64,000 bases of DNA from positions 372,001 to 436,000 of the forward strand of contig NZ_BCZK01000002.1 in NCBI RefSeq assembly GCF_001598695.1, written 5' to 3'. Both the position numbers and the translations under genes were made by a program. The notes beneath the pieces were generated by a model. That model had not been told where the DNA came from, did not search any database, and was given only the letters and a program-made list of their open reading frames with translations. Shown piece by piece: positions 18,133 through 26,530 of this stretch (positions are counted from its first letter, which is position 1; the number at the start of each line of letters is the position of its first letter). Source of the DNA: Klebsiella oxytoca NBRC 105695. GTDB taxonomy: Bacteria > Pseudomonadota > Gammaproteobacteria > Enterobacterales > Enterobacteriaceae.

Positions 18133-18164
18133 TACCAATACACCCGATATCGGGTGTATTGGTA
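18133..18164. repeat. perfect 32-bp palindrome
   Basis: The 16-base arm TACCAATACACCCGAT is followed at once by its exact reverse complement, with no spacer and no mismatch. It stands 53 bp after the mgtC-like stop. No T-run follows on the plus strand, so it is not a classic terminator, though it could form a cruciform or protect the mRNA 3' end. Confidence 0.85.
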
Positions 18165-18231
18165 AGCGTAATGATAGTGAAAATGAGGAATTAAAATGAT
18201 TAATGCGCTAATTTAGCGTCAGCCCAGTACG

Positions 18232-18411
18232 TTACAATTCTCTGATGATGATCTCCTCAAGTTGTTCGATGCTTATCTTCCTGATTTGCTCACATGAGAG
18301 AGAGGGTCTGATAAGTCGGAGATGCATACTGTCGTTAACAATTATTATCAATGGTTTCTCATTGCTACTGCGAATAATATCCAGAATCGAACATATTTTC
18401 CACATTGTCAT
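18232..18411 (-). CDS. possible small protein or truncated gene, 59 residues
   Basis: From ATG at 18411 the frame reads MTMWKICSILDIIRSSNEKP and on to LEEIIIREL, then TAA. The frame is open a further 24 codons upstream but without a start codon, so it may be the remnant of a longer gene. The end, DSMHLRLIRPSLSCEQIRKI, looks like real protein, reminiscent of the C-terminal parts of fimbrial-type regulators, but I cannot name it. The ribosome site is weak (CAGG, 4 bp). It lies downstream of the DUF3892-like gene on the same strand. Confidence 0.35.
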   Translation of the reverse strand: MTMWKICSILDIIRSSNEKPLIIIVNDSMHLRLIRPSLSCEQIRKISIEQLEEIIIREL

Positions 18412-18443
18412 TATACCTGTAGTTGATAAAACAAGTTTTTCAT

Positions 18444-18764
18444 TTATATCATACAGCCTTGAGTAAAATGATAGCCTATATCATCGCCGGGATGAGGAGA
18501 GGGATTCGTCCTAATATAATATCTACCAGCAACTTGGTTGAGAATTATTCTATCCTTCTTTTCCCATTTATTATTGTTTTGATTTAAAGTAAATAAAGTA
18601 GAACCATTAACTAATTGGCTTAATACCCATTGTCTGTTTCTGCAAATGCCTGGTTTAATGACGCCATCGAGTTCGTGATGAATATAAAACTCTACCAGCA
18701 GGAAATGACTGTCATTATATTTTGCGCCAGCAACCAGGAATTTGGCCCAACGATAGCTGTACAT
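18444..18764 (-). CDS. DUF3892-like small protein
   Basis: 106 residues, no signal peptide or membrane segment. The pattern fits the uncharacterised DUF3892 family as I recall it: a first strand pair with VAGAKYND, then RQWVLSQLVNGSTLFTLNQN, NKWEKKDRIIL, and a final GRYYIRTNPSPHPGDDIGYH. AGAGG stands 7 bp before the ATG. It is AT-rich like its surroundings, which suggests acquired DNA. Function unknown. Confidence 0.6.
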   Translation of the reverse strand: MYSYRWAKFLVAGAKYNDSHFLLVEFYIHHELDGVIKPGICRNRQWVLSQLVNGSTLFTLNQNNNKWEKKDRIILNQVAGRYYIRTNPSPHPGDDIGYHFTQGCMI

Positions 18765-19403
18765 GATATGCCTCTTATTACTTATTGTTTAATCATTAAA
18801 TTAAAATCTACATATTATTCGCTTTGAGTGCCGGGAAACTACTTTTTAAAATATATAAGGAGGCAAGGATTACTGCAATGGAAGATTTACTAATCAATAA
18901 TTATAAACATATCAGGCGTAAGAAATTAATTATCATTTTCTTATAACCATTGTTTTAACTTTAAAAGCGATTTTTGTGCGAGATTTAAAGTTTTTTTAAA
19001 TAAATTTAATAGGTATCGGGCATGGTTAATTAATGCATGATGTAATTTTTTGTTATAGATTATTTCTAGTTCATTCAAAAGTATTGGTTGTTGTTTCATT
19101 TGGCGCAAAGAATTTGAAACGGCACACAGAATCCAATTAAATAAAAAATGGTGATAACATTTATTATGTTTTTGTTGTTACTATTGGTTTACTGCTAAAG
19201 AGTAGTTTTGTGATGTATGCGCCGTTAGCAGGGATGAGCGGGTGTCGAAGAGCGAACATCAGGGCTCCACTGATGAGCTATAAGCCTCTAAAAAGCTGGC
19301 ACAACGTGTTGACAATACTTCACTTTCTCCGGGATGCTGTAGGGCCCAATAGCTCCTTGCCTTTTATCAGCATACCCTGCTATTCACAGGATGCAGATAA
19401 CAT
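18765..19403. other. AT-rich intergenic region before the marT-like gene
   Basis: About 640 bp, visibly AT-rich and without a convincing gene. A 22-codon frame begins at 18878 (MEDLLINNYKHIRRKK) after an AAGGA about 9 bp upstream; it could be a leader peptide or a gene fragment. Such AT-rich DNA before a ToxR-like regulator is a likely H-NS target. Confidence 0.4.
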
Positions 19404-20177
19404 ATGAAGTACTTAATTGAAAGCAAATTGTTTTATAACGCTGAGTCTGGTGAGCTTATTTATATTGATATCGGTGTAACGGAGAAACACCAGTTAACCA
19501 AAACGGCTAACCATATTCTGGCTATACTGATGGCGTCACATGGGAAGGTCGTTTCTCGACAAAGTTTCTTAGAGCAAGTCTGGGAATCCCGTGGACACGA
19601 GGCATCAAATTCATCTTTAAACCAATATATTAGTATCCTCAGAAAGAAATTATCATTCCTGATAAGAAAAGATAATATTATATTGACAAGCCCCGGCGTT
19701 GGTTTTTATCTCTCGAAAGACATCAAGGTCAAACGGTATGATGACGCAAGCCAGGAAGGACTACCTTCAGAAAAATTACGTCAGCAACGATTTCGTTACC
19801 TAAAACACGGAGGCGTGGTAGCTTTGATAGCCAGTTTGATTATTGTTTTTTTTGCCAGGTATGAAGTGGCCGCAACATCGATTCTGGCTAAGAGTTCAAA
19901 TAACCTGGAAGAAATCGGTAAGTGTCAAATAAGATCTTATGTTCAGATCCCTGAAAGTATGCAGGAAAAATTACTTAATATTTTGGTTAGGCACCATCCT
20001 GGGTTACTTGAACATTGCCAAAGCAGTCCAGCCAGGTTGATAATATATGCACAAAGAAACGTTTTGCAGGGTAAGTCTGGGGGGATATTTTCATCTTTTT
20101 GCCCTATGGATAGTGTAAATAAGAAAATAATTTATTGTAATAACGTTTATGTAAGTCAATGGAGGCAGCATGACTAA
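19404..20177 (+). CDS. CadC/ToxR-like membrane-bound regulator, MarT-like
   Basis: 257 residues. An OmpR-type winged helix fills about residues 10-105 (LTKTANHILAILMASHGKVVSRQSFLEQVW, then SSLNQYISILRKKL). One membrane segment follows at about 136-152 (VALIASLIIVFFA), and then a short periplasmic domain with several cysteines. This is the layout of Salmonella MarT. The next gene overlaps by 8 bp and resembles FidL, which follows marT in Salmonella pathogenicity island 3. Likely targets are surface or adhesion genes, but none adjoins it. Confidence 0.8.
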   Translation: MKYLIESKLFYNAESGELIYIDIGVTEKHQLTKTANHILAILMASHGKVVSRQSFLEQVWESRGHEASNSSLNQYISILRKKLSFLIRKDNIILTSPGVGFYLSKDIKVKRYDDASQEGLPSEKLRQQRFRYLKHGGVVALIASLIIVFFARYEVAATSILAKSSNNLEEIGKCQIRSYVQIPESMQEKLLNILVRHHPGLLEHCQSSPARLIIYAQRNVLQGKSGGIFSSFCPMDSVNKKIIYCNNVYVSQWRQHD

Positions 20178-20661
20178 CAACGTGCTCTACCGTTCCTGCG
20201 GTTTATTAGGCTGCGCTATCATTGTTCTGATTATTTATGTGTTGTGCTTATTCAGTAAGAAAAGCAAAATGAAAACATGTGAGGCCAATGTATACTATAA
20301 TATATCATCCTTAAATGATTCATATACATTTGATGGTCATGTTTTATTTGATATGAATAATAACACTGGTTATGTTTCCTTGTCCGGAAAAATAGTCGAT
20401 GGCGATGAGACTTACTATCTGTCACAGGACATCAACTTTGACTACATGGCGGTGGGTGAGGGCCGGTATAAATTATTGCCAGGTAAACAAGGTACTAATA
20501 AATATGGAGATGTTCCTGATGATCTTGTAATGCCACTTTATGATATCATGGGCTTATCCGGGAAATCACCCATTTTTATCTTTGCTAAAAATCGGGATTA
20601 TATAGTCTGGGGAACGCTGAATACGCCGGTTATGACCTGCGTCTTTACTTTGGATCACTGA
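20170..20661 (+). CDS. FidL-like inner-membrane protein
   Basis: 163 residues: a single N-terminal membrane segment (GCAIIVLIIYVLCLF) and then a periplasmic beta-rich domain (YTFDGHVLFDMNNNTGYVSL, YYLSQDINFDY, CVFTLDH). This matches the FidL-like proteins paired with MarT/CadC-type regulators. TGGAGG lies 4 bp before the ATG, inside the end of the regulator gene; the 8-bp overlap indicates coupling. It may modulate the regulator in the periplasm, as ToxS does for ToxR; this is inference. Confidence 0.75.
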   Translation: MTNNVLYRSCGLLGCAIIVLIIYVLCLFSKKSKMKTCEANVYYNISSLNDSYTFDGHVLFDMNNNTGYVSLSGKIVDGDETYYLSQDINFDYMAVGEGRYKLLPGKQGTNKYGDVPDDLVMPLYDIMGLSGKSPIFIFAKNRDYIVWGTLNTPVMTCVFTLDH

Positions 20662-20694
20662 GCGACAGATCTCTGTCGAGGCAGAAGCGCTGAT

Positions 20695-20720
20695 AAAACC
20701 CGGCGACTGACGCCGCCGGG
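20695..20720 (-). terminator. terminator of pehX
   Basis: On the minus strand CCCGGCG pairs with CGCCGGG around an 8-nt loop and TTTT follows, 8 bp past the pehX stop. A separate CGACAGA-TC-TCTGTCG hairpin at 20663-20678 may serve the fidL-like gene from the other side. Confidence 0.75.
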
Positions 20721-20727
20721 AACGCCA

Positions 20728-22704
20728 TTACTTTATTGCCCCCTCAAGGATAAGTTTGTCCTTTTCTCCCCGGGTGATGCTCTGCTGATGCAGGCTGTCA
20801 GCGAGCGTCACGTCATTGACGGCGAAAAACGCCCAGGCCTGCGGTGTATTAGCGAACGTTACCTCATCAAACTGGCTGTCGCGCAGGAAGGAGATACTGG
20901 TCGCTTTGGTGTTACGGAAACTGACGTTGGAAAAACGCAGATTCTGGTGGTAGGCATCGCGAGAATAGGTCAGTCCAAATGATTCTGCCATTTCGGCTAC
21001 CGTCATGCCGTCAATCAGGATGCTGTGCTTAGCCGAAGTACCATCGACGGTGAGGTCCTGCACCTGAACGTCGCGGAACTGAGCGGGCTCGTCGGCAGGG
21101 GTCGTATCATTCACGTCGGCGCTGTATTTGATAGTAAAAACGAACGGCTCTTTGGCGATATCTTTCATCGCATTATGGCGGAACAGCACATCCCTTACGC
21201 CACCGCCGTAGTAAGGGCGGCTTTTCATGCGCAGGCCGACATCGGTCATATACATGACGTTATCCTCGGCGCGAACTTTTTCGATCCATGCTCCGGTATG
21301 GCTACCGGTCACCACGGCGCCGTGGCCTTTACGGAAATAGTTATTAAAGATCCACGCCCCGCTTTGCGGCTGTTGATGAAAAGTTTCCGCGCCTTTACCA
21401 AACCCGGCGGCGAAATTGACGCAATCATCCCCGGTATCAAAGAAGTTGTTGAAAACCAGCGCATTCTGGCTATTGCCGAACTCCACGCCGTCGGCGTTAT
21501 TGCCGTCAAAGGTCTGGTGAACCAGGCCATTGAGCGTGATATTTTTTGACTCCAGCGCCATTACCCCGTGGAACGCGGGGTTGCGGATTGTCAGCCCGGC
21601 AAGATAGAGGTTGTGCACGCCGCGCAGAGTCATCAGGCTGGAGCGGCGATTTTTATAGGCGCTATTGCTTTCGATGCCTTCCGCAATAGCCGCTTCGGTC
21701 TGATGCTTTGCCAGAATACCGTCTGCGCCAACTTTATTGGCATTACTGGCCCGGTACTGCGGCAGTTCATTGCCCATTTCATCGATAATTGTGGCCTCGC
21801 CGCCGCTTTTGACGCCCCGGGTCCAGCCGTTGCCGTCAATCGTACCTTGACCGACGAGGCGAATATTGCGAAACGTCCCGGCCGGAGACTCGCCCTTATC
21901 GTCCGCTTCCAGCACGTTAATTAATGATGGCGGGCGACGGGGCTGCGGATGATCGCTGTAGGGATAGAGGTAATAGCCTTTTTCCAGCGGATACTGGGCC
22001 GGATCGTCTGAACCCAGCAGGGTGGCGTCAGCCGCAATCTCCAGGGTCATATCGCTGTGCAGGAACAGCGCGCCGCTCTTGAATATGCCGCCGGAAATCA
22101 GCACCTTGCAGCCCTGAGGATAGTGCGAGACCGTACAGTTATCGATCGCCTGCTGCAGCGCCTGGGTATTCAGCGTGGTGCCATCACCCTTTGCACCAAA
22201 GGTTCTGGCTTCGATGACGTGCGGCGTTTTGCGGGTTTGCGCTTTAACCACCGCGCTGTCCGGAGATTCCTGGCCATCGGCGTAGACCGCGCGCACCGTA
22301 AAGGCATATTCCGTATCCGGCTGCAGGTGAGTGACCGTAAAGGTACGCAAATCGATTGGCTGCTGCCAGCCGTCGCTGGCAATCCGCTGATAGAAGTTAT
22401 CAATATAGGGTTTGGCCGGTGAAAAATGGTTTTGATTTTCGCGCGCCAGACCCAGCCGCTCGCCCTGGCGGTAAATCGCGTAGTCCACCACCTGCTGCGT
22501 CTCTGATTCCGGCTTTTCCCAAACCAGCACCAGGCTATTTTCATCAGCAGACAGGACGGGAACCATGACGTTCTGCGGCGCGGAGGCGGGCGCTTCCGCC
22601 GGGTTATCGCGGTTTACGCCGCTGTCATTACAGCCGCCTGCGAGTCCGGCCAGGGCGATAGTCAGCGCCAGCATAGGGCATGAAGGTCGGAAGGTATTGC
22701 GCAT
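20728..22704 (-). CDS. pehX: exo-poly-alpha-galacturonosidase PehX (GH28)
   Basis: 658 residues. A signal peptide ends at AGG-C25, possibly a lipoprotein cysteine although the -3 residue is not typical. A fibronectin type III-like domain fills about 43-155 and a GH28 beta-helix follows from about 160. Catalytic motifs are visible: NADG at 403-406, GDDC at 425-428, GHGA at 460-463 and RMKS at 492-495. It releases digalacturonate or galacturonate from the ends of pectin chains. pehX is a known K. oxytoca marker gene. It is monocistronic and convergent with the fidL-like gene. Confidence 0.93.
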   Translation of the reverse strand: MRNTFRPSCPMLALTIALAGLAGGCNDSGVNRDNPAEAPASAPQNVMVPVLSADENSLVLVWEKPESETQQVVDYAIYRQGERLGLARENQNHFSPAKPYIDNFYQRIASDGWQQPIDLRTFTVTHLQPDTEYAFTVRAVYADGQESPDSAVVKAQTRKTPHVIEARTFGAKGDGTTLNTQALQQAIDNCTVSHYPQGCKVLISGGIFKSGALFLHSDMTLEIAADATLLGSDDPAQYPLEKGYYLYPYSDHPQPRRPPSLINVLEADDKGESPAGTFRNIRLVGQGTIDGNGWTRGVKSGGEATIIDEMGNELPQYRASNANKVGADGILAKHQTEAAIAEGIESNSAYKNRRSSLMTLRGVHNLYLAGLTIRNPAFHGVMALESKNITLNGLVHQTFDGNNADGVEFGNSQNALVFNNFFDTGDDCVNFAAGFGKGAETFHQQPQSGAWIFNNYFRKGHGAVVTGSHTGAWIEKVRAEDNVMYMTDVGLRMKSRPYYGGGVRDVLFRHNAMKDIAKEPFVFTIKYSADVNDTTPADEPAQFRDVQVQDLTVDGTSAKHSILIDGMTVAEMAESFGLTYSRDAYHQNLRFSNVSFRNTKATSISFLRDSQFDEVTFANTPQAWAFFAVNDVTLADSLHQQSITRGEKDKLILEGAIK

Positions 22705-22889
22705 ATATTTTCCTTAATGTCATATCTCATGGGAAAACAAAACAATAATTTATTTATAGTGAAATGCTATTTTATATTTGCTTTGGAAAATAAACGCGAG
22801 TCAGCTCAATCTTTCAGCAGGTGCTAAATAAATGTGGGTTGGATAAGAGAAACGCGGCCAGAAGTAAACCTCGCTGGCCAGATTTCCTG

Positions 22890-23717
22890 TTACTGCGCGG
22901 CATAATCGAGACGATAGCCGCAGGAGGTCGGTAGCACATGTGCAAATCCCGAGCCGCCAAGATGCATACCGGCGACGAGCAGGTTTTCGCTTGCGGCCCG
23001 GGCGAGGAGCGCTTCCCGCGTCGCTCTGGCCTGCGCGGGGTCGCTATCAAAAGCGATGGCAGCGGCGGGCCGGGCGGTCTGAACATGCGGAAAATGGACA
23101 ATATCCCCCCAAATCAGCAGGCTTTGCGGAGCGGAGTCGATGCGAAACCCGCAATGGCCCGGCGTGTGTCCGGGTAGCCAAAGCGGGCGGATACCCGGGA
23201 CGACCTCTCTCTCATCGAGAAAGCTGAGGCGGCGGGCCCACGCGCCCAGGGTTCGGCGGGCGAGGGCGAAGTTGCGCTGTCCCCGCTCATTTGCCCGATT
23301 CAACATACCGTCATCCTGCCAGTACTCCGCTTCCAGAGGATGCAGATGAAGACGGGCGTTGGGAAAGCATGGCGCGCCGTGAGCATCCAACAGGCCGCCA
23401 ATGTGATCCGGGTGGCCGTGGGTCAGTAGTACGGTATCGATCTCTTCTGCTCCAACCCCCGCCGCTTGCAAACTCGCGGCAAGCGTGCCGCCTCCTGTAC
23501 CTGCATCGACCAGAATCGTCCTTCCCTGGCCGCGAATAAGATAGGTATTAATGTCGATATCATCCGGCGCAATGATGCCGGCATGGCGCTGGATTTCCAG
23601 AGCATCATCGCTATTGATACCGGACAGCAGCGTCAGGCTGGCGGCCATACTGCCGTCGCTAAGGGCCATCACCTGAAAGTCGCCAATCTGGCGGGAGATA
23701 AAAGCGGGATTGCGCAT
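22890..23717 (-). CDS. metallo-beta-lactamase-fold hydrolase, lactonase-like
   Basis: 275 residues with the dinuclear zinc motif HGHPDH at 100-105 (LLTHGHPDHIGG), the PGHTPGHCGF histidine block, and the GDIVHF aspartate. The arrangement is typical of the branch that includes AHL lactonases (AiiA/AttM-like) and methyl parathion hydrolase-like enzymes. There is no signal peptide, so it is cytosolic. The substrate cannot be told from sequence. It follows a small gene by 9 bp on the same strand, with a divergent LysR gene beyond, so the pair is probably under that regulator. Confidence 0.82.
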   Translation of the reverse strand: MRNPAFISRQIGDFQVMALSDGSMAASLTLLSGINSDDALEIQRHAGIIAPDDIDINTYLIRGQGRTILVDAGTGGGTLAASLQAAGVGAEEIDTVLLTHGHPDHIGGLLDAHGAPCFPNARLHLHPLEAEYWQDDGMLNRANERGQRNFALARRTLGAWARRLSFLDEREVVPGIRPLWLPGHTPGHCGFRIDSAPQSLLIWGDIVHFPHVQTARPAAAIAFDSDPAQARATREALLARAASENLLVAGMHLGGSGFAHVLPTSCGYRLDYAAQ

Positions 23718-23726
23718 TATGGCCTC

Positions 23727-24269
23727 TTAGCGTGCATCAGGTTGAATATCAAGAGAGCTGAGCAGCTGAGCGCCCATGGTCTCGTAGATGCGGTATTTTT
23801 CCTGTCCCGCAAGCAGCCTGGCCTCCCGGCGCGGCAGAATGTAGGCCACGCGCTGCGGCGGATTGTTATCCAGCCCGGCAGCGTGCAGTATGGTCGGCGG
23901 ATACCCCAGTTCTGCGTCAATGAAGTCCAGCGGCGCCGGGCTGAGTAACAGAACCTCATCCTGTGAGACCTGCGGAAATACATCGTCGTACCGATACAGG
24001 TTGCGGCGCCAGTCGCAAATATGCGCCTGCCAACGCGAAAAGTTGCCGCCGCCTTTAAGCCGATACTCTTCGCTGGCGATAACGGCTGCATCGGTAATGG
24101 TATGAATCGCCAGATACAGCGGGCTGCGGGAGGAAAGGGCGCGAAAGCGCTGCGAGGCGCGGAAACCGCCGACGGAAACCAGCGCCGGCAGCTTGTGCTG
24201 GCTGTAAAACGTATTCCAGCTGGCTTCGCTTTCCGGATCGGCGTAACTGCACTCAACGATATATAGCAT
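23727..24269 (-). CDS. uncharacterised protein with ferredoxin-like (EthD/DABB-type) start
   Basis: 180 residues from the ATG at 24269, which has AGAGG 7 bp upstream; an in-frame TTG two codons earlier is less likely. The first 70 residues (MLYIVECSYADPESEASWNT, HKLPALVSVGGFRASQRFRA, LYLAIHTI) look like a dimeric alpha-beta barrel domain of the kind found in EthD-like proteins. The second half is unfamiliar. Partner of the downstream lactonase-like hydrolase in a two-gene operon, perhaps for degradation of a small lactone or aromatic compound. Confidence 0.65.
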   Translation of the reverse strand: MLYIVECSYADPESEASWNTFYSQHKLPALVSVGGFRASQRFRALSSRSPLYLAIHTITDAAVIASEEYRLKGGGNFSRWQAHICDWRRNLYRYDDVFPQVSQDEVLLLSPAPLDFIDAELGYPPTILHAAGLDNNPPQRVAYILPRREARLLAGQEKYRIYETMGAQLLSSLDIQPDAR

Positions 24270-24406
24270 GGGCAAGCCTCTGCATGATTGAAGGGTGATA
24301 TTGACGTTTAATCATCCTACGTGCTGCACTGAGCGGCCTGAAACGATATTATTTCATCCTTCAATGATCTTTTGTCATCAATGCACCGCGTAAACCGGAT
24401 ACCCGT

Positions 24407-25282
24407 ATGCGAAAAAAACTCCCCAGCAGCGCCTCTCTGCAGGCCTTTGAGGCCGCCGCCAGGCACGGTAATTTTGCCCGCGCGGCGGAAGAGCTGTCGC
24501 TTACCGAAGGGGCGATAAGTCGGCAAATCGCCCGCCTGGAATCGCTGCTGAACTGCAAACTGTTTGAACGGACGGGAAGCCGGGTGCGGCTGAATCCTAA
24601 CGGCGCGCGCTATGCGCACCATGTGCGCGAGACGCTGGAGCGGCTGGAACGCGACGCTCAGTATCTGATGGGCGTCGCGGACGGCAGCCGAAGCCTGGAA
24701 ATCGCCTCCCCCCCGACCTTTGCCAGCCGTTGGTTGATTCCCCGTCTGGGGGATTTTCATCGCCGCTACCCGGACATCATGCTGAACATCGCGGTCAGAA
24801 CCGAGCCGTTTATTCTTACCGGCAGTGGTTTTGATGCGGCGGTGCACTTTGAGCATCCCGCATGGGCCGGAATGCGCCGGCAATTTCTGTTTGAGGAGCG
24901 GCTGGTGCCGGTATGCCATTCTGCGTTGTTCACGGGAGGCGAAGCCTTGAGCCAGTTGAACCTGTTACCGCGCATTCACCGACGGCAAAACCCCGACGCC
25001 TGGCCGCGCTATGCTGAAGAGTGTGGGATCGCGCTGGATCATCCGGCGCGGGGCGTGCGCTACGATCTGCATGAGATGGCGATAGCCGCCGCGCTGGCCG
25101 GGCAGGGCGTTGCGCTGGTACCGCACGTGTACGTTGAAAAAGAGCTTGAAAACGGGACGCTGGTTGCGCCCTGGCCTTTGGCTCGCAGCCTGAGCAAGCG
25201 CTTTTGTCTGGTTAAACCGCTGGAGCCCGGGATCAATGAATCGGCGCTACAGGCGTTTGAACAGTGGCTACTGGCGCAATAA
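24407..25282 (+). CDS. LysR-family transcriptional regulator (GcvA-like)
   Basis: 291 residues. The N-terminal helix-turn-helix (SLQAFEAAARHGNFARAAEELSLTEGAISRQIARLE) and the SPPTFASRWLIPRL start of the effector domain place it in the GcvA-like branch. It is divergent from the small-protein/hydrolase pair with a 137-bp gap, the classic arrangement for a LysR activator and its target. The inducer is unknown. A GGCCC/GGGCC hairpin follows its stop. Confidence 0.88.
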   Translation: MRKKLPSSASLQAFEAAARHGNFARAAEELSLTEGAISRQIARLESLLNCKLFERTGSRVRLNPNGARYAHHVRETLERLERDAQYLMGVADGSRSLEIASPPTFASRWLIPRLGDFHRRYPDIMLNIAVRTEPFILTGSGFDAAVHFEHPAWAGMRRQFLFEERLVPVCHSALFTGGEALSQLNLLPRIHRRQNPDAWPRYAEECGIALDHPARGVRYDLHEMAIAAALAGQGVALVPHVYVEKELENGTLVAPWPLARSLSKRFCLVKPLEPGINESALQAFEQWLLAQ

Positions 25283-25308
25283 GGCCCGAACGCGGGCCCT
25301 GGTCTCGG

Positions 25309-26175
25309 TCAGGCGTGGGATAAAAGCGGGAACATCAGCTTATGCGCTTTGAAGATATTTTGTTTTTGTCCGTAGATAAACAGAAGATCTTCGCCTTCAA
25401 TTTTTTCATACTCACCAACCCGGTTCTCTTTGGGAGTAAAGCCCAGCACGGCCTGATAGGTATTTTCATCGGCGAGCTCATTAATAATGGCCGACAAAGA
25501 ACGGCCGTTGTCGCAAAAAATATCAAAACAGATCAGCGCCGGTCCGTTTTGCATCGCGATGGCGATAGCCTGATTTTTCTCGGAATAAAAGACGAAGTGC
25601 TTCATAAACGCGGAACAGTAAAACATCAATAAACCGAAGTTATTCTGTACGCGCAGCTGCGAAAAGGGATTCGATTTTTCATAATACCGCTGTAATAGCG
25701 CGACATCCTCCGGCCGATCCATATCGAGCTTGCGGAAGTCGCCCGCCGCCGGCATTACCGGCAGGATAGCCTGATGCTCCTCGGTGCGCTCGAAGCCGAA
25801 TTTTGGATAAAAATCAACGGTGTTTGGGTTAGCGAACAGAAAGAAAGCATCGGCTTTATCCTGCCAGTCCGCCAGAATGGCATTCACGAGCTGACCGGCG
25901 AGGCCCTTATTACGATGATCGACATCGGTCATCACGGTACCGATTTGAATATAGCGGCGGGGTTCATCCTGCCAGACCAGATCGATAATATTGGCGGAGG
26001 CGTTAGCAATCACTTTATTGTTGCTGACGAGGGCGTAGGGAATATAGGCGTCGGTCCAGTATCCTTTGCGGTACCACTCTTTAAAGGAGAGATCGAAGGT
26101 TTTAATCGCAAGATCAATGAAGCTATTTCTTAAAACGTCATTGTGCACAATTTGCTTATCTAATTTGTAGTTCAT
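25309..26175 (-). CDS. GNAT-family N-acetyltransferase
   Basis: 288 residues from the ATG at 26175 (MNYKLDKQIVHNDVLRN). AAAGGA stands 9 bp upstream of this ATG but directly touches the alternative ATG at 26184, so the inner start is preferred. The acetyl-CoA-binding stretch is IGTVMTDVDHRNKGLAGQLVNAILADW (V-x-x-x-x-R/N-x-G-x-G/A pattern), followed by FANPNTVDFYPKFGFER. The C-terminal 140 residues are a second, less clear domain. Substrate unknown. Convergent with the LysR gene, divergent from cadC. Confidence 0.82.
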   Translation of the reverse strand: MNYKLDKQIVHNDVLRNSFIDLAIKTFDLSFKEWYRKGYWTDAYIPYALVSNNKVIANASANIIDLVWQDEPRRYIQIGTVMTDVDHRNKGLAGQLVNAILADWQDKADAFFLFANPNTVDFYPKFGFERTEEHQAILPVMPAAGDFRKLDMDRPEDVALLQRYYEKSNPFSQLRVQNNFGLLMFYCSAFMKHFVFYSEKNQAIAIAMQNGPALICFDIFCDNGRSLSAIINELADENTYQAVLGFTPKENRVGEYEKIEGEDLLFIYGQKQNIFKAHKLMFPLLSHA

Positions 26176-26530
26176 CGTCGACATTCCTTTACGCTGCGGG
26201 TGAGGCGCTGTTTTTCGGCCATCTGTTCGGCGGTCCGATCTGTGCCGGGCGACCTAAAAATAGCATATCCCCACGGTTGGGCGACGATTGTCGTGCCTAA
26301 GCTTTGCTCAGGTCACACATTCGGCGAAAATAAGGTCAAAAAGGGCAGACTTTCGTCTCCTCAAGGAACATCGCGGTGAATCAAAGAAAAGTCTTTAGCA
26401 AATGAAAGTTTGTCACGCTTCGAAAACGGAGAAGAATATATTGCGTTCATGGTCATGACCCCTATCATTAATAGGTAGGGGAAATGTGTTATCATCCCGC
26501 CTTTCCCTTTTCGTCCTGGGGCTCTTTTTT
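26176..26530. other. intergenic region before cadC
   Basis: About 350 bp, no gene seen. GGTCATGACC is a 10-bp palindrome at 26451-26460, followed by an inverted repeat CCCCTAT/ATAGGTAGGGG up to about 26480. Both are close to the expected cadC promoter and may be regulatory. Confidence 0.4.

Noticed and set aside
19210-19407. 65-codon frame before the marT-like gene
   Set aside because: No ribosome site, odd composition and no continuity with the regulator; probably chance in the promoter region.
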